Shown piece after piece: positions 43,532 to 51,473 of a DNA stretch of 61,882 bases. The DNA is from an uncultured Eubacteriales bacterium. GTDB lineage: Bacteria > Bacillota > Clostridia > TANB77 > CAG-508. The DNA lies in assembly GCA_949288185.1 (NCBI GenBank), contig CASEIZ010000035.1:1-61882 (forward strand), written 5' to 3'. Each line of letters opens with the position of its first letter. Within the stretch, counting starts at the first letter, position 1. Position numbers and translations under genes: made by a program. A model generated the notes under the pieces. The model did not search any database. It was not told the DNA's origin and worked only from the letters and a program-made list of their open reading frames with translations.

Positions 43532-44271
43532 CTTTTTTGAGCCATATATGCAAATTTACTAATGATATTTGCTGGCAATATTTTTGCTCCAAATCTTGAT
43601 ATTTTTACATCTATCCCTGGAACAATATAAAATTTACCTTTTTCTAATTTTCGGATTGCGTATTTTGCTACATCCATACTATTGGCTTCTCTTAAGTGAA
43701 AATTCACATTGGCTACTTTGTTAAAATTCGTTTCTACTGGTCCAGGACATAATATACTAATTTGTACTTTAGAATGCTCTTTTTTTAGTTCTTCTCGAAT
43801 CCCCTCTGATAGTTTCACCACATAATTTTTTGTTGCATAATATGTTGCCATTAACGGTCCTGGCATAAATCCTGCAATAGATGCTACATTTAAAATTTTT
43901 CCGCTGTTTTTTTCTTTCATATCTGTTAAATATAATTTGGTTAATATGTGATATGCAATAATATTGGTCTTTATCATACGAATATCTTTTTCTAAGCTTG
44001 TTTTTGTAAAGTTTCCACAATCTCCAAATCCAGCATTATTAATTAAGATATCCACATTTTGTACCTGATTATGAATTTCTCTGCAATTTTCTTCTATACT
44101 TAAATCTTTAGATATGATTTCTATTTTCACATCATTCTCTAATTCTTTTTTGATTTCTTCTAACTTTTCAGTATTTCTTGCAACTAGCACCAATTCATCT
44201 GCCTTTTTTGCTAATACCCTTGCCATGTCTTTTCCAATCCCTGATGATGCCCCTGTGATTAAAACTTTCAT
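43513..44271 (-). CDS. Short-chain dehydrogenase/reductase
   Basis: The 252-residue SDR has the cofactor motif TGASSGIG (6-13), NNAG near 80, and the catalytic Ser and Y-x3-K in NVASIAG and YYATKNYV. LCPGPVETNF fits the classical SDR subfamily of the DltE/YqjQ type. An Arg after the glycine motif (VLVARN) suggests NADP. Substrate unknown. GAGG precedes the ATG. Confidence 0.9.
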   Translation of the reverse strand: MKVLITGASSGIGKDMARVLAKKADELVLVARNTEKLEEIKKELENDVKIEIISKDLSIEENCREIHNQVQNVDILINNAGFGDCGNFTKTSLEKDIRMIKTNIIAYHILTKLYLTDMKEKNSGKILNVASIAGFMPGPLMATYYATKNYVVKLSEGIREELKKEHSKVQISILCPGPVETNFNKVANVNFHLREANSMDVAKYAIRKLEKGKFYIVPGIDVKISRFGAKILPANIISKFAYMAQKRKLGGE

Positions 44272-44410
44272 ATATTTACCTCTTATTTTTTATTATTCGT
44301 ATTTTTCCTTATTTTATTACATTTTTTAGTTATATTCAAGTTTTTCTTGTTTTCCAATATCTTCTTTTAAATAAAGTTGTATTATTTTCATAAAAATATT
44401 TTTATAACAC

Positions 44411-44439
44411 TTGCCAAGTATCAATATCCATGATATAGT
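44411..44439 (+). promoter_or_regulatory. Candidate distant promoter of the Rpn-family gene, in a long AT-rich gap
   Basis: TTGCCA (44411-44416) and TATAGT (44434-44439) are 17 bp apart and lie within a hairpin (TAACACT/AGTGTTA). The transcript would have a leader of about 340 nt. The rest of the gap 44272-44781 is extremely AT-rich with no gene or clear RNA fold. Confidence 0.5.
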
Positions 44440-44781
44440 GTTAACATAAGATTTTGGTTGTATTTTTTCAGAATATTATATTTATATTCATTTTGGTTTA
44501 TTTTTTTAACATATTATATATTGAAAAAAATCATTTATCTATTTTATCATTTAAAACTTTACATCCATATATCTTTTTTCATTAATTATTTTATCTTTAT
44601 ATCCATTTAAATTTTATTTTAAGATTTATTTCAGTATTTTTATCTTACATTTCATTTGATAGAAATTAAATAATCTGTGTGATTTATTACATTTATTTTA
44701 AAATACTAATCATTTTTATGTAACGCTCTTTTTGTATTGTATAACCAAAATCAATTTGTTAAAATGAAAGGAGAAATTCTA

Positions 44782-45678
44782 TTGAATCAATTAAAAAACT
44801 TAAAAGAAGTGGACATGTTACCATTATCAAATGATTATGTCTTTAAAAGAATCTTTGGAAAAGGTGGAAACGAAAGAATTTTAAAAAGTCTTTTAGAGGC
44901 AATATTAAAAATTCATATACAAAAGATTGAGATAAAAAATCCAGAAATCCCAAAAGAAACAATAGATGAAAAATTAAGCATATTAGATATAAGGGCAGAA
45001 ATTAATGAAGATACAATTATCGATATTGAGATGCAAGTAGGCAATACCACTGCAATTGACAGAAGATTGGTTGTCTATAATGCCAAATTAATAGCAGGAG
45101 ATATTAAAGTTTCAGAAGAATATAGTAAGGCGAAGGATACTATCGTGATTTGTATATTAAATGATAATGTTCTAAAAAGAAATGCATACTTAAGTTTGGC
45201 AATGTTAAAATATGAAGAAACAGAAGAAATTCGATATGTAGATATGGGGTATAAAAAAGAAGATTCGTACTTAACAAAAATGTGTAAATATTATATAATA
45301 GAATTACCAAAATTTAAGAAAAAGAAACCAAAAGTAGCAGATTTACTAGAAAAATGGTTGTATGTGATTGGGGGCGATCAAAAAATGATGGATGAATGTA
45401 AAGACGAGAATGAAGAAATCAAAGAAGCTGTTAAGCAATTAAAAGAAATGAGTGCAGATGAATACGAAAGAGAATTATACGAAATTAGGGAAAGAAGTAG
45501 ATTAACCTATAATACAGAAATGAATGAGGCAAGAAGAAAAGGATTAGCTGAAGGAAAAGCTGAAGGAAAAGCTGAAGAAAAAAGAGAAATTGCAAAAAAA
45601 ATGAAAGAGAAAGGACTTTCTATTGAGCTTATACAAGAAATAACAAAGTTATCATTAGAAGAAATTGCATCTTTATAA
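44782..45678 (+). CDS. Rpn/PD-(D/E)XK nuclease family protein (YhgA-like)
   Basis: This protein of about 298 residues opens with MLPLSNDYVFKRIFG and has the nuclease core LDIRAEINEDTIIDIEMQV (Asp, then Glu-x-Gln), as in recombination-promoting nucleases. The C-terminal part is a charged helix with GLAEGKAEGKAEEK repeats, built from three near-identical 12-bp units. The start is TTG at 44782 because AAAGGAG lies 8 nt upstream; earlier codons in frame lack a site. Such genes multiply in gut bacteria. No target is known. Confidence 0.88.
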   Translation: MNQLKNLKEVDMLPLSNDYVFKRIFGKGGNERILKSLLEAILKIHIQKIEIKNPEIPKETIDEKLSILDIRAEINEDTIIDIEMQVGNTTAIDRRLVVYNAKLIAGDIKVSEEYSKAKDTIVICILNDNVLKRNAYLSLAMLKYEETEEIRYVDMGYKKEDSYLTKMCKYYIIELPKFKKKKPKVADLLEKWLYVIGGDQKMMDECKDENEEIKEAVKQLKEMSADEYERELYEIRERSRLTYNTEMNEARRKGLAEGKAEGKAEEKREIAKKMKEKGLSIELIQEITKLSLEEIASL

Positions 45679-45692
45679 ATTACAATAAAAAC

Positions 45693-45729
45693 AAAAAATC
45701 TTAGAGCTTGTTAATCTCTAAGATTTTTT
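45693..45729. terminator. Bidirectional terminator between convergent genes
   Basis: A 14-bp stem (45693-45706 with 45716-45729) has A and T runs at the ends. The stop codon of the minus gene at 45718 is inside it. Confidence 0.92.
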
Positions 45730-46236
45730 ATTTTTTCTACTAAACTTATTAAATACCCTACCAACTGCATGAACAATTCTAGTTGAATTGTTATTTGCAA
45801 CTGTTTTTCCTAATGCCTTTCCTCCAACAGTTAATGCTGAAACTAAAGCACTTAATAAGAATTGCACATCAAAATTTAATCCAAACTGGTTAGTAATCTT
45901 TACTGCAATTAATGCACTTATCGCACCACTTAGTACTCCACAAATATCGCCAATAACATCTGCACATATATTAGCAACCCTCGGTGCATTTCTAATTAAT
46001 TTAATAGAATCTTTTGAACCTTTTACTTTTTTCGTTGCTTTTGCATGAAATTCATGTTCATCTGCAACCGTTACAGCTACACCTATAATATCAAATATAA
46101 TACCTACTAAAATAACAGTTACTAGAATAAGAATAGCTGGTATTAAGCTTAAATTAGATACTCCATTAGTGGATATATATGAAAACACAATAGATAATAT
46201 AAAAGTCATAATAAAAACTTCTATAAACCATTTCAT
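45718..46236 (-). CDS. Small membrane protein, unknown function
   Basis: The 172-residue protein has about four hydrophobic segments (8-24, 30-52, about 95-112, 125-140) and a polar loop ADEHEFHAKATKKVKGSKD between the second and third. The C-terminus is basic (RVFNKFSRKNKKS). The layout resembles small proteins in Clostridia annotated as CorB-like, but the CBS domains of CorB are absent. AGAAAG precedes the ATG. It is downstream of the candidate large RNA on the same strand. Confidence 0.7.
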   Translation of the reverse strand: MKWFIEVFIMTFILSIVFSYISTNGVSNLSLIPAILILVTVILVGIIFDIIGVAVTVADEHEFHAKATKKVKGSKDSIKLIRNAPRVANICADVIGDICGVLSGAISALIAVKITNQFGLNFDVQFLLSALVSALTVGGKALGKTVANNNSTRIVHAVGRVFNKFSRKNKKS

Positions 46237-46260
46237 ATTTTCATCTTTCTTTTTCTCTTT

Positions 46261-46422
46261 TTATTTTTTTCTTTTTGATTGTTCTATTTTTTCCTTTACT
46301 TCTTGTATTTCTTTTTCATTTTCTTTTTCTGTTTTGGCACTTTCTTGCCTTACAGCCTTTTTCATTTCTTGTCTTGTTTTTTCAGCATCTTCCTCACACG
46401 GTTTTCCTTTTTCTTTTTTCAT
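46261..46422 (-). CDS. Doubtful small Lys/Glu-rich reading frame (53 aa)
   Basis: An ATG at 46422 opens a 53-codon frame of charged residues, ending 24 nt before the membrane protein gene. There is no convincing ribosome binding site; an extended frame to TTG at 46512 runs into a hairpin. It might be a short coiled-coil protein, or only the low-complexity spacer between the RNA and the next gene. Confidence 0.3.
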   Translation of the reverse strand: MKKEKGKPCEEDAEKTRQEMKKAVRQESAKTEKENEKEIQEVKEKIEQSKRKK

Positions 46423-46487
46423 CTTTTCTTTCAATTTTATCTCTATCCTTTCTTTTTTAGGTTGCCAAAGGTTGCCATAATATTCAA

Positions 46488-47127
46488 AAGAGGAAATTTT
46501 GAGTTTTCCCAAGATTTCCTCTTAATATTTTTTATTTGAGATGGTAAAAGTCTAAGTAAATTTTACAGTTTAGGTCTGGTTGAATTTCTCTATTTCCCAC
46601 ATAGCATTACTGCTATTGCCGTTTCCGTTTAAGGGAAATATCTATAGAAACTATAGCTACCAGATTGCCACTTAAATCTGTACCTTAATCCAAAGACTTC
46701 TATGCTTCTATGGAAGCAAACATTCTAGAAGTTTTCCTTAACACACTTGATAAGTTTATTAGTCTTTTTTGCAAATGAAATTTCATAAGTACAGTAAAAC
46801 TAATTTGGCCAAAACTATGTTTTACTAATGATTTAATCCCAATACATTCACTCAAGACAGGCTACTCTGTGCTTTTTGTGTCTTGGCACGCATCACAGGT
46901 TACTCTTAAATTATGTATAAAAAGATATATTTATATCATAAATTTAAGCCTCCGCGAAACCAGGGAATCTTATATATGCCATTATATAATACCCGGATTT
47001 CTTACTCCCTGAACACACACAAACTTGGCGTTTCGCGCACATTCAAAGAACTTCAACGATATGCCCTTTAGTGGATTTTTAGCCCCACCCTCATAAACTT
47101 AAGTATGACTAGAATAATGCACCATCG
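46488..47127 (-). ncRNA. Candidate large structured noncoding RNA (about 590-640 nt)
   Basis: This stretch has no open frame of note on either strand, and several 60-base rows have 32-43% G+C, clearly above the surrounding AT-rich DNA. A promoter (47134-47163) places the start near 47127. The first bases GATGGT (47126-47121) pair with ACCATC (46545-46540) at the far end. AGTC/GACT and TAAG/CTTA then continue the same closing helix. Internal stems include 46953-46960 with 47030-47037 and 46961-46966 with 47006-47011. Others are 46793-46800 with 46819-46826, 46696-46708 with 46713-46732, and 46592-46598 with 46633-46639. A hairpin at 46488-46523 may end it. It lacks the usual tmRNA, RNase P and SRP motifs. 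Size resembles ROOL or OLE RNAs, not verified. Confidence 0.7.
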
Positions 47128-47133
47128 ATATAT

Positions 47134-47181
47134 ATTATACAGCATACATGTGAAATATGACAAATTTCATTTTTGTCATAT
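47134..47181 (-). promoter_or_regulatory. Promoter of the candidate RNA with overlapping inverted repeat
   Basis: TTGTCA (47163-47158) and TATAAT (47139-47134) on the minus strand are 18 bp apart. A palindrome, ATATGACAAA with TTTGTCATAT (about 47155-47181), covers the -35 box; it could be an operator or the terminator of the kinase gene upstream. Confidence 0.78.
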
Positions 47182-47272
47182 TTAAACAAGTACGGATTTT
47201 CTTTGTTTCTGGTAATTCTATTTTTTATTATTTCATTGATTTTCTCATTTTTTCTTCGTTTTTCTCTTTATT

Positions 47273-47848
47273 TTAATATCCTATAAATTCTCTTAATTCT
47301 TTTTTTGTTTCTTCAAACTCTCTATCATTTGCAATATTTTTCACTTGAATATTTGGATATTTTTTTTGTATTTCTTCTGCCATTTCTAAATATACTCTTT
47401 GTTGATTAATACTATTTTCAGCTTCATATTTAGAATTTTTAAATGCTGCTTTATCTTTTCTATCTAATCTTGTATGATATTTTTCCACATCTTTTAGATA
47501 TAGTGTTATATAGTATATTTCAAAATCTAATTTACTAAATTCCTCTAATAATTTTTCATACACATCTGTAAATGTATAGTCTTTTTTTCCAAGTCTACAA
47601 TAATTTTCTTCAGTAAAAAATGTTCTATCAAATACTAAATTAATACTTTTGTTTTCCATCTTTTTTATATATTCTAATAAATTAATATACATATCTTCTG
47701 CTTTTTTCTTGCCTTCTGCAGAACTATCTGCTGTTCCACATAATCTATATAAATTTGTATAACTTAATGAATATCTTAAAAAATCTGTTACGGTTGTTTT
47801 TCCTACTCCTTGTGGACCTTCTACTACAATTAACTTTGAATTTGCCAT
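47273..47848 (-). CDS. Deoxynucleoside/thymidylate kinase-like P-loop kinase
   Basis: The 191-residue protein has a P-loop GPQGVGKTT (10-18), a DR motif in LVFDRTFFTEENY, and a lid-like segment RLDRKDKAAF. These fit the dNK/TMP kinase fold, but substrate residues are not clear, so the acceptor nucleotide is unknown. AAGGAG precedes the ATG. A small gene lies 93 nt upstream on the same strand. Confidence 0.75.
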   Translation of the reverse strand: MANSKLIVVEGPQGVGKTTVTDFLRYSLSYTNLYRLCGTADSSAEGKKKAEDMYINLLEYIKKMENKSINLVFDRTFFTEENYCRLGKKDYTFTDVYEKLLEEFSKLDFEIYYITLYLKDVEKYHTRLDRKDKAAFKNSKYEAENSINQQRVYLEMAEEIQKKYPNIQVKNIANDREFEETKKELREFIGY

Positions 47849-47941
47849 GTTTATACTCCTTAAAAAATTTTTATATTTGTTATTTTTTTCCTATATATCT
47901 TTTGGTTACTGTTTTCTTTCTTACTTTTTTATACTACATAA

Positions 47942-48088
47942 TTAATTATCTTTTTCTTTTCCGTCCTCATTACTTCTGTCTTCATTTTCCTCTTTTTTAG
48001 CATGTCCTTTGTTCTTTAACATATTATTAATAGAATTTAAAATATCTTCTGGACTTTCATCAAAATCATCTTTTATGACATGTAACAC
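47942..48088 (-). CDS. Small acidic protein (48 aa)
   Basis: A GTG start at 48088 has a strong GGAGGAG 6 nt upstream. The 48-residue product (beginning MLHVIKDDFDESPEDILNSI) has a helical first half and a very charged C-terminus ending EKDN. The ribosome binding site and frame suggest a real gene co-transcribed with the kinase at 47273. No family recognised. Confidence 0.6.
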   Translation of the reverse strand: MLHVIKDDFDESPEDILNSINNMLKNKGHAKKEENEDRSNEDGKEKDN

Positions 48089-48251
48089 TTTTATCTCCTC
48101 CTTTAATCTTTTTTATTATACTATTTCATATTTCTATTTTCAATATTTTATTTTCATCTATTTATAGACTTTTTTATTTTTTTATAATAAACTAGGTTTG
48201 AATTATGAAAAATAACCCTATTAAATAAATTTTATTTAGATAAAGGAAGGA

Positions 48252-49475
48252 ATGATTTACATTATGGAAAATGTTTTTAAAGATTATGCTGCTAATATGC
48301 ATCATCCAAATTGGGAAACGATATCGAAAAGAGAAAAACCATTACTAACCAATCCAGGTGACATCCGTTCTGTTTTTGACAGAGATTATACAAGAATCAC
48401 ACATTCAAATGCCTATAAAAGATTAAAACACAAAACACAAGTCTTTTTCTCACCAGAAAGTGACCACATTTGTACAAGAAGTGAACATGTTTCTCATGTA
48501 GAATCTATTAGTTATACAATCGCAAGTTATCTAGGATTAAATACAGAATTAACAAAAGCCATTTCTGTTGCACATGATATTGGACATAGTCCTTTTGGTC
48601 ATGCAGGAGAAAAGATTTTATCAGCTATCTCTCAAAGAGATTTAGGATATGGCTTTTGGCATGAAAAAAATGGTCTAGAATTTGTAGATAAAATAGAATT
48701 ATTAGAAAATCAAGAACAATATAAAGACAATTTAGATTTAACATATGCTGTTAGAGATGGTATCATTTCTCACTGTGGTGAAATTGATGAAAATTGTCTA
48801 AAACCTAGAAAAGAAGCTATTGATTTAGAAACCTATATCAGACCTAATCAATATGCACCATATACTTGGGAAGGTTGTGTAGTAAAAATCTCCGATAAAA
48901 TTTCCTATATTGGAAGAGATATTGAAGATGCCATTAGTATAGGAATCATTGATGAACATTTAGATGAACTATACAACTTACTACATTATGATTTACCTGA
49001 AAAGAAAATCAACAATACTATCATTATCAATTATTTAGTGTGTGATTTGGCTAAAAATTCAACTCCTGAAAAAGGATTATGTTTCTCAGAAGAAGCTTTT
49101 GACTTATTAAACAAAATTAAAGAATTTAATTATAGAAATATCTATTTCTCTGATAGACTAAAACCTTCTATTAAATATTTTGAATTAGTTTTAAATGAAA
49201 TTTATAATACTTTAAAATCTTGCTATGATAAAGAAAATACAATTAACACTTTAAAAAACAGATTATCTAAAATTTCTATAAAACTTTATGATAGTTTCCT
49301 TGGATTTTTAACAAATTATTATGACTTAGGAAATCGAGAAGAACTAAAACTAATGAATGATGTTATTTTTGATTTCAATAATGAAAAAGATTTTTATAAA
49401 TGTATTATTTACTATATTTCTGGTATGACAGACAAATTTGCAATAGAAATTTATAATGATATTATTGGATTTTAG
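48252..49475 (+). CDS. dgt: dGTP triphosphohydrolase (HD family)
   Basis: The 407-residue enzyme hydrolyses dGTP (or other dNTPs) to the nucleoside and triphosphate. It shows the family pattern: THSNAYKRLKHKTQVF, RSEHVSHVESIS, the HD motif AHDIGHSPFGHAGE and DKISYIGRDIEDAI. Length is typical. AAAGGAAGG precedes; the start could be ATG at 48252 or at 48264, both near the site. A GC-rich palindrome follows the stop. Confidence 0.93.
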   Translation: MIYIMENVFKDYAANMHHPNWETISKREKPLLTNPGDIRSVFDRDYTRITHSNAYKRLKHKTQVFFSPESDHICTRSEHVSHVESISYTIASYLGLNTELTKAISVAHDIGHSPFGHAGEKILSAISQRDLGYGFWHEKNGLEFVDKIELLENQEQYKDNLDLTYAVRDGIISHCGEIDENCLKPRKEAIDLETYIRPNQYAPYTWEGCVVKISDKISYIGRDIEDAISIGIIDEHLDELYNLLHYDLPEKKINNTIIINYLVCDLAKNSTPEKGLCFSEEAFDLLNKIKEFNYRNIYFSDRLKPSIKYFELVLNEIYNTLKSCYDKENTINTLKNRLSKISIKLYDSFLGFLTNYYDLGNREELKLMNDVIFDFNNEKDFYKCIIYYISGMTDKFAIEIYNDIIGF

Positions 49476-49480
49476 TTGGG

Positions 49481-49505
49481 ACCATTGGGACCTGGTCCCA
49501 ATGGT
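49481..49505. terminator. GC-rich palindrome between convergent genes
   Basis: ACCATTGGGACC (49481-49492) and GGTCCCAATGGT (49494-49505) form a perfect 12-bp stem, followed on the plus strand by AAAATAATTTTTTT. It probably terminates dgt and the minus-strand operon ending at 49507. Confidence 0.7.
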
Positions 49506-49506
49506 T

Positions 49507-49779
49507 CTAAAATAATTTTTTTATTAAACTACTTATAATTTCTTGGTTACTATCATATGAAAAAGTATTATTTTCTTTATCATAACAAACCATAACTAGT
49601 TTTGAAAAATCAATTTTCATATTTTTCATTACTTTATTTTCTAAATCCATATCTCCTTCACATGTTGTTAAAAGAATATATTCTTTATTATCTTTGTCCA
49701 TACTTTCTACAACAATATAGTTTTCTTGTGCATTTTGATCTAATTTAACAACTGTTCCTTTTTTGAAACTATTTTGCAT
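49507..49779 (-). CDS. Small soluble protein (90 aa), unknown
   Basis: The protein begins MQNSFKKGTVVKLDQN and continues as alternating strands (YIVVESMDKDNKEYILLTTC), like a small beta-barrel. The N-terminus resembles small DUF4176-type proteins, but I cannot confirm this. GAAAGGAG precedes the ATG. It is last in a three-gene operon with 49800 and 50304. Confidence 0.65.
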   Translation of the reverse strand: MQNSFKKGTVVKLDQNAQENYIVVESMDKDNKEYILLTTCEGDMDLENKVMKNMKIDFSKLVMVCYDKENNTFSYDSNQEIISSLIKKLF

Positions 49780-49799
49780 ATTATCAAACTCCTTTCAAA

Positions 49800-50276
49800 T
49801 TATTTTCCAAAAATTCTATTGAAAAAGGATTTTATTTTTGTATAAAGCTTATTATACCATTTCTCTTCTATTATTGCGATTTTATTATTTACTACATTAT
49901 CTGTACTCTCTATATTCTCTTCTGTATTTTCTTTTACAACCTCTTTTGTTTTTTTGAATAATTCGGAAATATCATAGTTTTGATTAAGATATTCCATTGT
50001 TTTTCTCTCATTTTCTTTACATATGTCCATCAATTGTTGTCTTTCTTCTCCATCACAACAATACATTAAATATATAGCACTAATTAAATCTTTTGTTGCT
50101 GGCATAATATTCTGTTCTATTAATGTTTTACTTTTATCATACTTAAATTTATATGCATCATTCTTACTTTCTCTTATTTTTTGCCTTAATTTTTGAGGTA
50201 TTTTTTCCAATATGGTTTTATCGAAATAATTTAATATTTCATTCGTTTCTGTTAACACATTGCAATAATTATCCAT
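49800..50276 (-). CDS. Protein of unknown function with amphipathic C-terminus (158 aa)
   Basis: The protein is mostly helical. Motifs KIPQKLRQKI, YDKSKTLIEQNIMPATKDL and AIYLMYCCDGEE look conserved from memory of other gut Clostridia, without a named function. The last 19 residues (WYNKLYTKIKSFFNRIFGK) form a basic amphipathic helix that could lie on the membrane. AAAGGA precedes the ATG. Its operon partners are a membrane protein (50304) and a small beta protein (49507). Confidence 0.65.
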   Translation of the reverse strand: MDNYCNVLTETNEILNYFDKTILEKIPQKLRQKIRESKNDAYKFKYDKSKTLIEQNIMPATKDLISAIYLMYCCDGEERQQLMDICKENERKTMEYLNQNYDISELFKKTKEVVKENTEENIESTDNVVNNKIAIIEEKWYNKLYTKIKSFFNRIFGK

Positions 50277-50303
50277 TTTCTATTTTCCTTTCTTTACAGA
50301 AAT

Positions 50304-51365
50304 TTATCTTTGATCATTTGTATTTTCTTTAAATAGTCCTTTGAAGAAGTTCTGCATATTTTGAAATGCTGCTTTAATCCCACTAACTTTTTCTTTTTTT
50401 ACCATTTCTACTATCTGTTCTCCTGTTATTGTTATATCTCCATCTTTTTCTTCTTTTATTTCGTGAATATTTACAGTTCCTTCTTCCGCTTTATTTATCA
50501 AATCTTCTATTGTTTTTTGATTTTCTTGAATTAATTCTTGATTTTCATCAAAACTTTCTAAAATATATCCAGCTGTCTCTTTTTCTATTTGCGTATTTCC
50601 ATCCGGATACATATCTACATATTCCATGAATTTATCATAATTTTCTTGTACTCCTGATTCCTTTTGATCATAAATTTCATCCATATCCTCTATATTTTCT
50701 TGTATATCTGCTAACTCTACTGTAGTGGCTTCTTTTCCTTCTAAATCTTTCAATCCTTCCTTTGCTTTCTCTTGATAATCTTCATACTTTTCACTATTTT
50801 TAGCAGCATCATATTCATTCTGATAAACTTCATCCGAATCATAATACTTTCCATTACTTCCTTGCCCCTGCATTTCATTTACATATTTTCCTTCTTGTGC
50901 AGCTTGTCCTTCCAATCCCCATGCAGATACTGCAGGATTTTCTATATCATAAATAGTAACTTCTATAGGCACTTCCTTTTTCTCTACAACAGTTTCTTCA
51001 GCAGTACATCCTTTCATTGATAAGGCTCCTGCTCCTAATAATATCACAATTGGAACAATTATTAATTTATTTCCTTTTTTTTGTTGTTGCTCTTCTGTAT
51101 TTTCCTGTGTCTTTTTTATATAAAAACCTACTACTGGTTGTGTATTTTTAGGTAAACCTTCAAAATATGCATATCCTTTTCCTTTTTCTTTATCCATTAC
51201 ATAGGAATTAGAATCTAAAATTGTTATTTTTTCACCCACTCCTGCTTTTCGAGTTGGTTGATGTTGTAACTTCCATATTTGAGCTAACTTTACCATACTA
51301 GTAAATCTATCTTTAACTCCGTTTTTTATACCTTTTATACTTGGTCGTTTGTTTTCATCATTCAT
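50304..51365 (-). CDS. Single-pass membrane protein with acidic exported domain, unknown
   Basis: The protein of about 353 residues has a basic N-terminal cytoplasmic part, one membrane segment near 101-118 (LIIVPIVILLGAGAL) followed by a Cys, and a long acidic helical domain outside. The C-terminus (FQNMQNFFKGLFKEN) is an amphipathic helix. The ATG at 51365 has GAGGGTG upstream; an earlier ATG at 51386 lacks a site. It leads a three-gene operon with its own promoter (51399-51427), next to a sensor kinase. Function unknown. Confidence 0.65.
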   Translation of the reverse strand: MNDENKRPSIKGIKNGVKDRFTSMVKLAQIWKLQHQPTRKAGVGEKITILDSNSYVMDKEKGKGYAYFEGLPKNTQPVVGFYIKKTQENTEEQQQKKGNKLIIVPIVILLGAGALSMKGCTAEETVVEKKEVPIEVTIYDIENPAVSAWGLEGQAAQEGKYVNEMQGQGSNGKYYDSDEVYQNEYDAAKNSEKYEDYQEKAKEGLKDLEGKEATTVELADIQENIEDMDEIYDQKESGVQENYDKFMEYVDMYPDGNTQIEKETAGYILESFDENQELIQENQKTIEDLINKAEEGTVNIHEIKEEKDGDITITGEQIVEMVKKEKVSGIKAAFQNMQNFFKGLFKENTNDQR

Positions 51366-51398
51366 GATAACACCCTCTTCTTTCATTTTTACATTTTA

Positions 51399-51427
51399 AG
51401 TATAACAAACAAATTATGTCGTTACAA
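51399..51427 (-). promoter_or_regulatory. Promoter of the unknown membrane-protein operon
   Basis: TTGTAA (51427-51422) and TATACT (51404-51399) on the minus strand are 17 bp apart, 34 bp before the start. Confidence 0.72.
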
Positions 51428-51473
51428 TATTGTTATCAAAATTTAACATAACTGTATTATAGCTGTAATAATC

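Noticed and set aside
46169..46539. Several overlapping Phe/Ser-rich plus-strand frames
   Set aside because: They are mirror images of Lys/Glu-rich sequence on the other strand and have no start signals.
46488..47127. tmRNA, RNase P, SRP RNA or group I intron
   Set aside because: I looked for a tag peptide frame and GGGG start (tmRNA), GAGGAAAGUC (RNase P), the SRP GNAR loop segment and intron core sequences; none is present.
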